The translations under genes and the position numbers were made by a program. From Rhizobium rhododendri (GTDB taxonomy: Bacteria > Pseudomonadota > Alphaproteobacteria > Rhizobiales > Rhizobiaceae), in NCBI RefSeq assembly GCF_007000325.2, contig NZ_CP117268.1, positions 372,001 to 436,000 of the forward strand: a stretch of 64,000 nt of DNA. The letters run 5' to 3'. Under the pieces are notes generated by a model. That model was given only the letters and a program-made list of their open reading frames with translations. It was not told where the DNA came from and searched no databases. Numbering within the stretch: the stretch's first letter is position 1; every line of letters starts with the position of its first letter. Positions 53,008 through 63,187 of the stretch are shown in pieces.

Positions 53008-54824
53008 CACCGACCAATGCGGGCCCGCCCCTGATCTCGATCGAAGGACTCAGCGTCGAATTCGGCGGCAACCGTGTCGTCGACAACGTCTCCTTCGCGG
53101 TTTCGCCCGGGCGCACCGTGGCTGTGGTCGGTGAATCGGGCTCCGGCAAGTCCGTCACCTCTCTCTCGATCATGCGACTTGCCGACATCATGGGCGCGAC
53201 GTTTCCCGAAGGCCGCATCCTGTTTGGCGGGCGCGATCTGCTGAAGACGTCCGACAAGGACATGCGGCGCATTCGCGGCAAGGAGATCGCCATGATCTTC
53301 CAGGAGCCAATGACCTCGCTGAACCCGGTCTTCACCATCGGCGACCAGATCTGCGAAGTGCTGCTGCTGCATGAAAACATGAGCAAGACGGCAGCCACAT
53401 CAGAGGCGCGCCGCCTGCTCGATAGGGTCCGGCTGCCCGACTCCAAGCAGATGCTGAAGCGCTATCCACACCAGCTTTCCGGCGGCATGCGGCAGCGGGT
53501 GATGATTGCCATGGCGCTCGCCTGCCGCCCGAAACTGCTGATTGCCGACGAGCCGACCACGGCGCTCGATGTCACCATCCAAGCGCAGATCCTCACCATC
53601 CTACGCGATCTCCAGTCGGAGCTGGGGATGGGAATGATCTTCATTACCCACGACATGGGCGTGGTGGCCGAGATGGCCGACGACGTCGTCGTCATGTGGA
53701 AGGGCAGGAAAGTCGAGGAAGGCCCGGTGGCCGAGATATTCGCCAATCCCAAGCATCCCTACACCCGCGCGCTTCTGGCCGCCGTGCCGCGTCTGGGCAG
53801 CATGGCGGGCCAGGATTTCCCCAAGCGCATGCCGTTTACAGTGCTTGAGGACGGCAAGCCCGTTCTCGTCGGCGTTGAGCGCGTGCAGGACACGGCGCGC
53901 TACGACGAACCGCCGCTCCTATCGGTCAACGATCTCTCTGTCACCTTCGATATCCGCCGGACGATGCTCGGCAGGGTGACGCATCGGCTGAACGCCGTGT
54001 CGAAGGTCAGCTTCGATATCTATCCCGGCGAGACGCTGGCGCTGGTCGGCGAGTCCGGCTCCGGCAAGTCCACCATCGGGCGCACCATCCAGCAGCTGCA
54101 GAAAAGCCGCTCTGGCGATATCGCCTTCAATGGCAAATCGTTCGCGAGCATGTCGGCAGCGGAACGCTTTCGCCTGCGAAAGGATGTGCAATATATTTTC
54201 CAGGATCCGTTCGCCTCGCTCGATCCGCGCAAGACGGTCGGGTTCTCGATTGCCGAGCCGATCAACACTCACGGGGTGCTGTCCGGCAAGGCCGTGCGCC
54301 GGCGGGTGGACGAACTTCTAGAGCGCGTCGGCCTGACATCGACCCATGCGGACCGCTATCCGCACGAGTTCTCCGGTGGCCAGCGCCAGCGTGTCTGCAT
54401 CGCCCGTGCGCTCGCCTCCGACCCCAAGCTGATCATCGCCGACGAAGCCCTGTCGGCGCTCGACGTGTCGATCCAGGCACAGATCATCGCCCTGTTCATG
54501 GACCTGCAGGCCGAGCGGGGCTTGGCCTATCTGTTCATCAGTCACGACATGGCCGTCGTGGAGGAGATCAGCCACCGGGTGGCCGTGCTCTATCTCGGGC
54601 AGATCATGGAAATAGGCAGCCGCCGGCAGGTGTTCGAAACGCCGCAGCACGACTACACCCGCCGCCTGCTGTCGGCAGTGCCGGTTGCCGATCCAGGGCG
54701 CGGCCGCAGCACCACACTGATCGAGGGAGAAATTCCCAATCCTGTCCACAGGATCGACGAGGAACCCGACATCTTCCGCCACGAGGAAATAAGCCCAGGC
54801 CATTTCATCGCGAGACAGGCCTGA
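53004..54824 (+). CDS. fused peptide ABC transporter ATP-binding protein (DppD-DppF type)
   Basis: 606 residues with two ABC domains. Both have Walker A GESGSGKS. The first signature is [15 protein letters not shown]; the second is [15 protein letters not shown]. Walker B motifs are [12 protein letters not shown] and [12 protein letters not shown], the latter with Ala in place of Pro, which is common in the DppF half. A linker lies at about 285-310. Oligopeptide-type systems often carry these two as separate genes; fusion is also common. ATGA overlap with the carboxylase gene upstream. Confidence 0.88.
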   Translation: MTPTNAGPPLISIEGLSVEFGGNRVVDNVSFAVSPGRTVAVVGESGSGKSVTSLSIMRLADIMGATFPEGRILFGGRDLLKTSDKDMRRIRGKEIAMIFQEPMTSLNPVFTIGDQICEVLLLHENMSKTAATSEARRLLDRVRLPDSKQMLKRYPHQLSGGMRQRVMIAMALACRPKLLIADEPTTALDVTIQAQILTILRDLQSELGMGMIFITHDMGVVAEMADDVVVMWKGRKVEEGPVAEIFANPKHPYTRALLAAVPRLGSMAGQDFPKRMPFTVLEDGKPVLVGVERVQDTARYDEPPLLSVNDLSVTFDIRRTMLGRVTHRLNAVSKVSFDIYPGETLALVGESGSGKSTIGRTIQQLQKSRSGDIAFNGKSFASMSAAERFRLRKDVQYIFQDPFASLDPRKTVGFSIAEPINTHGVLSGKAVRRRVDELLERVGLTSTHADRYPHEFSGGQRQRVCIARALASDPKLIIADEALSALDVSIQAQIIALFMDLQAERGLAYLFISHDMAVVEEISHRVAVLYLGQIMEIGSRRQVFETPQHDYTRRLLSAVPVADPGRGRSTTLIEGEIPNPVHRIDEEPDIFRHEEISPGHFIARQA

Positions 54825-54864
54825 AACCTGCGAACAATTGAAAGCATCTGAAGAGGAACAGCAT

Positions 54865-56400
54865 ATGCACAGTCTCACGCGCGGCCTGACCGCAACCTTC
54901 ATGGCCCTTGCCCTTTGCGGAACGGCCTTCTACGCCGCGCCGGCGGCGGCCGCCGGCAAGATGACGATCTCGTCGCCGCAGGATCCGGGCAGCTGGGATC
55001 CGATCGATACATTCCTGGTGCAGTGGGCATCGGTCGCCACCAACATCTTCGACGGCCTGACCTATCGCGGCCCCGATCTCAAGGTCGTCCCCGGTCTTGC
55101 CGAATCCTGGGAAGAGCTCGACGGCGGAAAGCGCATCCGCTTCAAGCTGCGCCACAACGTGAAATTCCACGATGGCGAAGACTTCAATGCAGAAGCGGTG
55201 AAATTCACCTTCGAGCGCCTGCTGGGCGAGCAGGGTGCCAAGGGTCCGCAGCGGTCCAACTACACTTCCATCGACAGCGTCACGGTCGTTGACGACGACA
55301 CGGTGGACATGAAGCTGAAATCCCCCGATCCGGTGCTGCTGACAAAGCTTGCGGGCTATGGCGCGATGATCGTGCCGCCGAAGTACATCAAGGAAAAGGG
55401 CGAGGACAACTTTAATACCCACCCGGTCGGCACCGGCCCGTTCAAGTTCGTCTCCTACCAGCCGAAGGTCAACATAGCACTCGAAGCCAATCCGGACTAC
55501 TGGGGCGGCGCGCCCAAACTGTCTCAGCTCGAATTCCGCTTCATCTCGGAGCCTGCTACCGCCGTCGCCGAACTGCAGGCCGGCCGCGTCGATCTCGTCA
55601 TTCCGCCGACCATCCCAGTCGGCATGATCCCGGTGATTTCAGGTGATCCAAAGCTGGAAGTCGTCAGCGTTCCCGGCCCGACCGTCGATGCGCTGCGTTT
55701 CAACACCCGTGACGGCATCACCGCCGATCCCAAGGTGCGCAAGGCCATCATCATGGCCGTCGACCGCTCGACCATCGTGAAATCCATTCTGGCCGGCCAG
55801 GCCTCGGAGATCGTCAGCTTCCAGAGCTCGCTCTCCTTCGGCTACGACAAGGACCTGAAGGGTCTCCCCTACGATCCGGCCGCCGCTAAAAAGCTCCTTG
55901 CAGAGGCTGGCGTGAAGCCGGGTGCCACGCTGCAGATCGATATACGCGGCAATGACACGACAATGAATGAAGTGGCGCAGGTCGTCGCCAGCTACCTGCA
56001 GATGGTCGGCATCACCGCCAGCATCAAGCCGTACGAGACCAACGTGCTGCTGAACGATATCATCCCGCAGGGCAAGACCGGCGGCATGTTCCAGCAGAAG
56101 TGGGGAGGCTGGACCTTCGATTTCGACAACACGGCCTATGCGATGTACCACTCGGGCGAAAAGTGGAACCCCTACGACAAGGACGCAACCCTCGACAAGC
56201 TGCTGGAATCGCAGCGCCCGCTGATCGACAAGGCCGCGCGCGAAAAGATCCTGAAGGAAGTAGCAAACTACGCAGCCGACCGGGCGCTTGAACTGCCGCT
56301 CTACAACAGCAAGTCCATCTACGGCATTTCCAAGCGCGTAAAGGGTTTCATTGCACCGCCAGACAACCGCCTGAAACTGACCGACGTCACCGTCGAGTAG
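54865..56400 (+). CDS. peptide/nickel-type ABC substrate-binding protein
   Basis: 511 residues from ATG 54865 with GAGGAA upstream. A signal peptide (LTATFMALALCGTAFYAAPAAA) precedes an SBP_bac_5 domain: DPGSWDPIDTFLVQWASVATNIFDGLT, GTGPFKFVSY, ALRFNTRDGITADPKVRKAI. It supplies ligand to the two permeases downstream. With PxpA and an M14 peptidase in the operon, a pyroglutamyl or lactam-containing peptide is a plausible ligand. Confidence 0.88.
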   Translation: MHSLTRGLTATFMALALCGTAFYAAPAAAAGKMTISSPQDPGSWDPIDTFLVQWASVATNIFDGLTYRGPDLKVVPGLAESWEELDGGKRIRFKLRHNVKFHDGEDFNAEAVKFTFERLLGEQGAKGPQRSNYTSIDSVTVVDDDTVDMKLKSPDPVLLTKLAGYGAMIVPPKYIKEKGEDNFNTHPVGTGPFKFVSYQPKVNIALEANPDYWGGAPKLSQLEFRFISEPATAVAELQAGRVDLVIPPTIPVGMIPVISGDPKLEVVSVPGPTVDALRFNTRDGITADPKVRKAIIMAVDRSTIVKSILAGQASEIVSFQSSLSFGYDKDLKGLPYDPAAAKKLLAEAGVKPGATLQIDIRGNDTTMNEVAQVVASYLQMVGITASIKPYETNVLLNDIIPQGKTGGMFQQKWGGWTFDFDNTAYAMYHSGEKWNPYDKDATLDKLLESQRPLIDKAAREKILKEVANYAADRALELPLYNSKSIYGISKRVKGFIAPPDNRLKLTDVTVE

Positions 56401-56518
56401 TTTGACGCACTGGCAGATGGACATCCTGCAGAAAGATCCATCGGGATCTCGGCAGCGATGTCCAAGTGTCGCCCAGATCCGGGTGGCACCCTGCCGCTTA
56501 CCATGAAGGACAGAAATC

Positions 56519-57442
56519 GTGGCCAGTTTCCTTATCAAGCGTGTGCTGCAGGCGATCTTCGTCGTGATTGCCATCACGCTCATCGTCTCCTTCGCCATTC
56601 GCCTCTCCGGCGATCCGGCGACGATGATGTTCCAGGGAAGTGGTAGCATGACCGACGAAGATCTGGCACGCATCCGGGCAGCACTCGGCACCGATCAGCC
56701 GTTCATCGTCCAGTATCTGAACTTCCTCAAGGGCCTGGTGACGCTCGACTTCGGTCGCAGCTTTACAGGTGGCACGCCGGTCTCGCTTCTGATCGGCAAT
56801 GCCTTGCCGGCCACGCTGTTGCTTGCCTTCATCACCATGGCCGTCTCGATCGCCTTGTCGATCCCGCTGGGCATCAAGGCGGCCACTGCCAAGGGCAGGG
56901 GCGCCGACCAGGCTATCCGGATCTTGTCGTTGATCGGCTTGTCGTTTCCAAACTTCTGGCTGGCGACCATGATGGTCTTGCTGTTTGCCATCACGCTGGG
57001 CTGGCTGCCGCCGAGCGGCATGTCGGGGGCCGCAAGCTATGTGATGCCGGCGCTCACCATGAGCATTATCCTCACCGCCACCAATGTGCGTCTTGTGCGC
57101 ACCTCGATGCTGGAGACGCTGCAGTCGCAATACGTCATGGTGGCGCGGGCCAAGGGCCTCAGCGAAACCAAGGTGCTCTACAAGCACGCGCTGCGCAATT
57201 GCGCCATCCCGCTGATCACCTATTTTGGTCTGCAGTTCGGCGGCCTTCTCGGCGGCATCGTCGTCATCGAGCGGGTCTTCAACTGGCCGGGCTTGGGCAC
57301 GCTGGCTTTCGATGCGGTGTCGGCCCGTGACTACCCGGTCCTGCAGGCCGTGATCACCGTCCTGTCGCTGCTGATCGTGGGCATCAACCTCCTGGTCGAT
57401 ATCGCCTATGGGCTTGTCGATCCGCGCATCCGTACGGAGTAA
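56519..57442 (+). CDS. peptide ABC transporter permease (DppB type)
   Basis: 307 residues from GTG 56519 with AAGGA eight bases upstream. About six membrane segments. DPATMMFQGSGSMTDEDLARIRAALG is the DppB periplasmic loop, and QYVMVARAKGLSETKVLYKHALRN the EAA loop. The gap to the binding-protein gene is 118 bp. Next permease is three bases downstream. Confidence 0.87.
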   Translation: MASFLIKRVLQAIFVVIAITLIVSFAIRLSGDPATMMFQGSGSMTDEDLARIRAALGTDQPFIVQYLNFLKGLVTLDFGRSFTGGTPVSLLIGNALPATLLLAFITMAVSIALSIPLGIKAATAKGRGADQAIRILSLIGLSFPNFWLATMMVLLFAITLGWLPPSGMSGAASYVMPALTMSIILTATNVRLVRTSMLETLQSQYVMVARAKGLSETKVLYKHALRNCAIPLITYFGLQFGGLLGGIVVIERVFNWPGLGTLAFDAVSARDYPVLQAVITVLSLLIVGINLLVDIAYGLVDPRIRTE

Positions 57443-57445
57443 TAG

Positions 57446-58294
57446 ATGGCCACCGCCACATCTCGCCGCTCGCGTTTCGCCAGCCTCGAATTCATTCTCG
57501 GCGCCGCACTGACGCTGATCATCTGCGTCTGCGTGCTGTTGTCCGACGTGCTCTTTCCCGGTGGTGCCGACCGCCTCGACCTGATGGCGCGCCTGATGAG
57601 GCCCTTTGTCAGCCTGGCCCACCCCTTCGGCACCGATCCGTTGGGGCGCGATGTCCTTGCCCGGGTCGTGGCCGGCGGGAAGATCTCGCTGCTGGTCGGC
57701 TTTACCTCAGTCGCCGGCGCCGTCGTCATCGGCGTGGTGATGGGGCTGGTGGCCGGCTATTATCGCGGCTTCTGGGACATGCTCGTTATGCGCTTTGCCG
57801 ATATCCAGTTGGCCCTGCCGTTCATTCTGCTCGCCATCACCTTCATCGCAATCGTCGGCGGTAGCCTGACCAACACCATCGTCCTTTTGATCGTGTCGCA
57901 ATGGGTGCAGTATGCCCGGCTGGTGCGCGGCTCCGTGCTGACGTTGCGTGAGCGGGAGTTCATCCTGTCGGCCCGCGCCATCGGGGTCGCCGACTGGCGC
58001 ATCATCTTCCAGCACCTTTTGCCAAACCTGGTCGGCCCGGTGATCGTGCTCACCACGCTCAATGTTGCCAACAACATTCTTCTGGAAAGCAGCCTGACCT
58101 TCCTCGGCCTCGGCGTCGACCCGACCATTCCGAGCTGGGGTGGCATGCTGGCCGACGGACGCACCTATCTGCAGACCGCTTGGTGGGTCAGCGTCTTCCC
58201 CGGCCTTGCCATTTTGCTGACGGTGCTTGGCCTCAACCTTCTCGGCGACTGGCTGCGCGACAGCCTGGATCCGACCGGCAGAACCTCGAGGTAG
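57446..58294 (+). CDS. peptide ABC transporter permease (DppC type)
   Basis: 282 residues. An N-terminal helix and GTDPLGRDVLARVVAGGKISL are typical of DppC. The EAA loop is REFILSARAIGVADWRIIFQHLLPN. The C-terminus ends LNLLGDWLRDSLDPTGR. It starts three bases after the DppB-type stop and four bases before the M14 peptidase start. Confidence 0.87.
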   Translation: MATATSRRSRFASLEFILGAALTLIICVCVLLSDVLFPGGADRLDLMARLMRPFVSLAHPFGTDPLGRDVLARVVAGGKISLLVGFTSVAGAVVIGVVMGLVAGYYRGFWDMLVMRFADIQLALPFILLAITFIAIVGGSLTNTIVLLIVSQWVQYARLVRGSVLTLREREFILSARAIGVADWRIIFQHLLPNLVGPVIVLTTLNVANNILLESSLTFLGLGVDPTIPSWGGMLADGRTYLQTAWWVSVFPGLAILLTVLGLNLLGDWLRDSLDPTGRTSR

Positions 58295-58298
58295 CACC

Positions 58299-60026
58299 AT
58301 GACCGAAATTTTTAAGCACAGCATCATGCGCACGCTGGACCGGCTTCCCGCAACCCCCGGCGCCCGCTACGAGGCCTGGACCTTCGACGATGCCAAAAGC
58401 CGCAGGGCTGAGGAAGCACGGCTGTCCGCCTTGGGCGTCACCGCGCGCATCCGCAGTGCCTACAAGCCCTTGCTCACATTCTTTCTCGAGGACGTCGATC
58501 TTTCCGGCGTCGAGAGCATAGAGATCCGCTACCCCGTGCATCCGGCAGCGCCAGAAAACCGTTTTCGGCTGGAAGCCTATCCGCTGGCGGCGTTGGTCGG
58601 GGATGCCAAGATCGATTTCATCCCGAGCACCGACGACACCCTTGCCTACAATGTCACGCTGCTGCGCGCTGGCAAGACGGAAACCCACCGCGTGCTCGCC
58701 CCGAACCGCGTCCACCGCGACACCGTGGGAGAAACCAACCTGTCGCCAACCGGCTGGCTGCGTCACGCCGGCACCGACCCGGGAGAGCGGCTGGAGACCG
58801 ATTACGAGGTACTGTTCGAAGCGGCTGTCGGCGCCGTCACCGGGCATGCTTGGGGGGTGGAAGAGCCCTATTTCGAGGAGCTCAATATCCGCGTCGACCA
58901 TCCGGCCGAGGACGAGCCGCTCCACATCAGCCACGAGGTTCTGAGCCTTCGCGAAGCGCTGCACGAGGATCTCTATTTTTCCCTGCTGGAGTTCTTTCAG
59001 CAGAAGTCCGGCCGCACGCTTGGCGACCGGGGCCTGAAGCCCGGCCAGATCGTCCCTGAAATCGTCAAAAGCAAGGGAGCTATTTCCGTGACGATCTCGA
59101 CGCGCTCCTTGTCGACGGATTTTCAAGACGGGGCCGATCAGGCGATCGACAGCGCGCGGGAACCACTGGCCGCACGCGAAATCGCCGACCGACTGGAGGC
59201 GATTGGAGGGCAGGCGTTTGCGGCACGCGCCCGCTCCGGCCGCGCGGTGTCGGCGCGATATATCCAGGGTCGCGATCTGCCTGTCATGATCAGTGCCGGC
59301 CAGCATCCGAACGAGACATCCGGCATCGTCGGCGCGCTGCGCGCAGCCGCGCGGTTGCAGGCGCGTCGAGGTGCCCACTTTACCCTGTCACCTCTCGAAA
59401 ACCCCGATGGCTACGCGGTGCATCAACGCCTGCGGCACGACAATCCCTGCCACATGCATCACGCTGCCCGCTACACGGCACTCGGTGACGATCTGGAATA
59501 CCGCACGGTGGAAACCGCCGGCCCCCATCTGAATGAGAAGCAGATCAGGATCCAAGCGCAGGCGCTGAGCAACGCTCAGTTGCATGTCAACCTGCACGGC
59601 TATCCGAGCCACGAATGGACAAGGCCGCTCTCCGGCTATGTGCCGCGCGGCTTTGGCATGTGGACACTGCCGAAGGGGTTCTTCCTCATCATGCGCCACC
59701 ATCCCGAGTGGGAAAAGCGCTCTGAAATTCTGCTGGATCGGGTTACACGCCATCTCGGACAGATCCCAGGCCTACTGGCGTATAACGACCGGCAGATTGC
59801 GCTCTACGAGATCCATGCCGGCGAAACCGGCTTTCAGATTATCAACGGCTTTCCCTGCCTGTGCTCGGTCGACGACCGCCACACCGTACCGATGACGCTG
59901 ATCACCGAATATCCCGACGAAACCATCTATGGTGACGAATTCATCGCCGGCCACACGGCGCAGATGGAAACCGTGCTGTCTTGCTACGATGCCTGGCAAG
60001 AGATGGGGGCGGGCGAGACGGTCTGA
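58299..60026 (+). CDS. M14-family zinc carboxypeptidase-like protein
   Basis: 575 residues from ATG 58299, four bases after the permease stop. Residues 320-530 hold an M14 catalytic domain: the zinc HxxE in SAGQHPNETSG (His336, Glu339), SPLENPDGYAVHQR and the third ligand in LHVNLHGY (about 432). A catalytic Glu fits YEIHAGETG (about 514). The N-terminal 300 residues are an extra region not recognised. No signal peptide, so it should act on imported peptides in the cytosol. Last gene of the peptide operon. Confidence 0.83.
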   Translation: MTEIFKHSIMRTLDRLPATPGARYEAWTFDDAKSRRAEEARLSALGVTARIRSAYKPLLTFFLEDVDLSGVESIEIRYPVHPAAPENRFRLEAYPLAALVGDAKIDFIPSTDDTLAYNVTLLRAGKTETHRVLAPNRVHRDTVGETNLSPTGWLRHAGTDPGERLETDYEVLFEAAVGAVTGHAWGVEEPYFEELNIRVDHPAEDEPLHISHEVLSLREALHEDLYFSLLEFFQQKSGRTLGDRGLKPGQIVPEIVKSKGAISVTISTRSLSTDFQDGADQAIDSAREPLAAREIADRLEAIGGQAFAARARSGRAVSARYIQGRDLPVMISAGQHPNETSGIVGALRAAARLQARRGAHFTLSPLENPDGYAVHQRLRHDNPCHMHHAARYTALGDDLEYRTVETAGPHLNEKQIRIQAQALSNAQLHVNLHGYPSHEWTRPLSGYVPRGFGMWTLPKGFFLIMRHHPEWEKRSEILLDRVTRHLGQIPGLLAYNDRQIALYEIHAGETGFQIINGFPCLCSVDDRHTVPMTLITEYPDETIYGDEFIAGHTAQMETVLSCYDAWQEMGAGETV

Positions 60027-60314
60027 ACGCCTCGTGTGCTCCACGTCCCAAGGCGAAGCTCAGGGATGAAGCTCTCGGCTCCCTAACCGCACTGCCCTCC
60101 GGTTGCGCGTCGCATTCCTTCGTAAGCGCTGAATATATGCCATTCATTCGAATGGGTAACTTCTTGCGCAAATCCGACCGGCGCCATAGAACGCGCATGG
60201 ACGTTTCGAAGCCAAAAATGGCCGCAACGACCGTTCACCGGTCGCTGGCTCCGACGCTCGACGTTTCAGCGCCAGGGCCTCGAACTCGGCAATCATATTC
60301 CCAAGGAGAGAGTA

Positions 60315-61421
60315 ATGGGTTTCAAGACTTTGACAGGAGCGACATTCGCCGCTTCGATTGCATTTGCGCCCCTGGCCCACGCAGACGTAACAATTGGACT
60401 GATCGCGCCCCTGACCGGCCCCGTCGCCGCCTATGGCGATCAGGTGAAGAACGGTGTTGAAACCGCTATCGAAGAGATCAACAAGACCGGCGGCATTCTG
60501 GGCCAGAAAGTCGTGCTGGAAACCGCTGACGACGCGGGCGAACCCAAGCAGGGTGTTTCCGGCGCCAACCAGCTCGTCGGCCAGGATATCCATTTCGTCG
60601 TCGGTCCGGTCACATCGGGCGTTGCCATCCCTGCCTCCGACGTCTTCTCCGAAAACGGCGTCCTGATGGTCACGCCGACCGCAACGGCACCCGACTTGAC
60701 AAAGCGCGGCCTGACGAATGTCCTGCGCACATGCGGACGCGACGACCAGCAAGCCGAAGTTGCAGCTCGTTACGTCCTCAAGAACTTCAGCGGCAAACGG
60801 ATCGCCATTATCAACGACAAGGGTGCCTATGGCAAAGGTCTGGCGGATGCCTTTAAGGCGACGCTGAATGCGGCCGGCACCAAGGAAGTCATCGATGATG
60901 CCATCAATCCGGGCGATAAGGATTTCTCGGCCCTGACCACGCGCCTGAAGTCGGAAAAGATCGACGTGATCTATTTCGGCGGATACCATCCCGAAGGCGG
61001 CCTGCTTGTCCGGCAGCTAGCCGATCTGTCGGTCAAGGCAACGCTGATCGGCGGCGACGGCCTTTCCAACACGGAATTTTGGAAGATAGGCACGGAGGCT
61101 GCCGCTGGAACGATCTTCACTAATGCGGCGGACGCAATCAGGAGCCCCGATTCAAAGGCCGCATCCGATGCGCTCAAGGCCAAGAACATTCCTGCCGAGG
61201 CCTTCACCCTGAACGCCTACGCCGCCGTTCAAGTCCTGAAGGCAGGCATCGAGAAGGCCGGCAGCGCCGAAGACGTCGATGCGGTGTCAAAGGCCATCAA
61301 GTCCGGTCAGCCTATCGCGACCGCAATCGGCAATCTGACCTACGGCGAGACAGGCGACCTCACCTCGCAAAGCTTCTCCCTTTACAAGTGGGACGGCGGC
61401 AAGATTGTCGCTGCGGAATAA
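60315..61421 (+). CDS. branched-chain amino acid-type ABC substrate-binding protein, orphan
   Basis: 368 residues with a signal peptide ([22 protein letters not shown]). It is a Peripla_BP_6 (LivJ/K) protein: [59 protein letters not shown]. The Liv permease and ATPase genes are absent from the window. A strong hairpin follows. A 288-bp gap separates it from the peptide operon, so it has its own promoter. Confidence 0.88.
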   Translation: MGFKTLTGATFAASIAFAPLAHADVTIGLIAPLTGPVAAYGDQVKNGVETAIEEINKTGGILGQKVVLETADDAGEPKQGVSGANQLVGQDIHFVVGPVTSGVAIPASDVFSENGVLMVTPTATAPDLTKRGLTNVLRTCGRDDQQAEVAARYVLKNFSGKRIAIINDKGAYGKGLADAFKATLNAAGTKEVIDDAINPGDKDFSALTTRLKSEKIDVIYFGGYHPEGGLLVRQLADLSVKATLIGGDGLSNTEFWKIGTEAAAGTIFTNAADAIRSPDSKAASDALKAKNIPAEAFTLNAYAAVQVLKAGIEKAGSAEDVDAVSKAIKSGQPIATAIGNLTYGETGDLTSQSFSLYKWDGGKIVAAE

Positions 61422-61431
61422 ATAAGCGTTG

Positions 61432-61459
61432 CCGATCGGGCCCCTGCAGGCCCGATCGG
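61432..61459 (+). terminator. hairpin terminator after the Liv-type binding protein
   Basis: CCGATCGGGCC-CCTGCA-GGCCCGATCGG forms an 11-base-pair stem right after the stop at 61421. The following T content is low, so termination may be only partial. It also faces the convergent RpiR gene ending at 61570. Confidence 0.6.
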
Positions 61460-61569
61460 TCCTCCTGAACACAATGTTCGACGCCGCGGCGAGAGAGCGT
61501 CGGATATCTGAATCAGTTCTGGTCAGGCTGCTCCAGCATGCCGTCAGCGGTCAGTCTACCTTGCCGCTT

Positions 61570-62433
61570 TCAATCGCCCAGAAGCTGGCGGTCGTCGCCG
61601 TCGCGATTGCGCACCAGTTGCTCCTTGATCGCGCGCAGCGACTTCAGGGCCGTGGTCCGGTCGGCATAGGCGACCATGTTTGCCAGGATGTCGATCGCTG
61701 CCAGATAGGCATAGCGGGTGGAGGTCGGGCGAAAGATGTTCTTGCCCTCCGGCATTTCGATCGCGATCACCACGTCGGCCGCAGCAGCGACTGGCGAACC
61801 GCCCTGCGTCATCGCGATGGTCGGGATCGAGCGCTCCCGCAAAAGCTCCAGACAGCGGACAAGCTCCATGTCTCGACCGGTGAACGACGAGCCGAAAACG
61901 ACGGTGCCCGGCTGTGCCGAGGCAGAGATCATTTGGTTCATGCCATGGTCGTTGGATGAATGGATGCGGCAGCCGAGACGAAACAGGCGGTTGTGCAATT
62001 CGTTGACGATCATAGCCGAATTGCCGCTCGCACCGAAGGCCTGGATGAACTCGGCAGCCTGCAACATCTGAGCCGCCTTCTCGATGGCGGCAAGGTCAAG
62101 CTGCCGATGAAGCTCGAACAGCGAATTCTGGGCCTTCGAGACGATATCGTGTGCAACCTCTTCAACGGTCGCCGTCGGTGCATCGGGCTTCAGGTATCGC
62201 AAGCCGACATAGGCCATCTTGGCGAGTTGTACCTTGAAGTCGGAATAGCCCTGGCAGCCCAGCCGTCGGCAAAACCGCGTCACGGTCGGTGGTGACACGC
62301 CCGCGCGTGCTGCGAGCTCGATGATCGAGAAATTGACGACGGCATCCACATTCTCCAGCGAGAACTTCGCCAGCCTGGCGTCCAGGCCCGAGAGTTTTCC
62401 ATTTTCATCGGAAAGAGCGTGAAACAGGTCCAT
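61570..62433 (-). CDS. MurR/RpiR-family transcriptional regulator
   Basis: 287 residues from ATG 62433 with GAGGAAAAG upstream; the frame is open further to 62493. The RpiR HTH covers about 10-80 (VVNFSIIELAARAGVSPPTVTRFCRRLGCQGYSDFKVQLA). The SIS domain covers about 120-260 (FIQAFGASGNSAMIVNELHNRLFRLG, VVFGSSFTGRDMELVRCLELLR). It is divergent from the M81 peptidase gene across 754 bp. Sugar-phosphate-type ligands are usual, but several RpiR proteins sit beside peptidase and amino-compound genes. Confidence 0.88.
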   Translation of the reverse strand: MDLFHALSDENGKLSGLDARLAKFSLENVDAVVNFSIIELAARAGVSPPTVTRFCRRLGCQGYSDFKVQLAKMAYVGLRYLKPDAPTATVEEVAHDIVSKAQNSLFELHRQLDLAAIEKAAQMLQAAEFIQAFGASGNSAMIVNELHNRLFRLGCRIHSSNDHGMNQMISASAQPGTVVFGSSFTGRDMELVRCLELLRERSIPTIAMTQGGSPVAAAADVVIAIEMPEGKNIFRPTSTRYAYLAAIDILANMVAYADRTTALKSLRAIKEQLVRNRDGDDRQLLGD

Positions 62434-63187
62434 TGGGTCTTTTCCTCGAAACGCCACAGGGAAACAGAAGGCATCGATGAAAATCAGTTTCACCGCCGCG
62501 AATTTTTCATAGCATGATGTCGGTAGGCATCAATCGAACTCGGCAGCCTGGCGATAATAAACGCAGGCGCCTATCGCCGGCCGTTGCGCGCGTGCATTCC
62601 CAGCGTTTGCTGCCGCGGCGTTTTCCGTAGCCGGAACCAGCCGCTTGGGCTCTCAGTGCAGGGGTAGGTCTGCGAAGCGTCCCACGCCCAATCCCCATCC
62701 GGCTCCGGCCAGAGCCCAGCCTCGGCTCAGTGATGAAAATTAGATGCTTTAGGCTGGTGGCCTTTTCATTCTCGGTCAATCGGCGCCCTCTTCAACAGAC
62801 TATCGCGAATGGCAGAACCTGTTGATTCAAAATAGGACGCAGATATCGAAGCGCCATGTCCGTTTCTGCGGCCGCGAGCGCGGTCTGAGAATTTTTCCAA
62901 GTTTTCCCCTGTCTAGAAAATAAATTACAGAAATAACCAAAAAATCAGATCGTCAATTGACTTCAAACGGCTTTGACGCATATTGGAGAAAATAAATTAC
63001 ACCGAAACGGTGAGTGGGAATTTTACAGAAAACAGGGAATCCCATGTCCGGGGGCACTTCGATAGTTGCAGTTCTGACGGTCGCACACGGCGGCCCGGCA
63101 GGCGGGAACTAGACAGATAGACAATCTAACGTCGGTACCTGCCCCCTTGCGGTGGCTCGGAGGCCGGCGGGTATTTAGGCGACAGAC
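62434..63187. other. 754-bp divergent intergenic region with direct repeats
   Basis: AGAAAATAAATTAC occurs at 62915-62928 and again at 62987-63000, 72 bp apart in the same orientation, in an AT-rich stretch upstream of the M81 gene. A related ATTTTACAGAAAAC lies near 63015-63030. These are good candidates for an RpiR or other regulator site. The left part (62507-62830) shows no supported gene. Confidence 0.5.

Noticed and set aside
58233..59378. 381-codon minus-strand frame opposite the M14 peptidase
   Set aside because: Shadow frame with no recognisable domain; the plus strand has the full zinc site.
62507..62779. 90-codon minus-strand frame upstream of the RpiR gene
   Set aside because: Low-complexity Arg/Gly-rich translation without ribosome site or domain.
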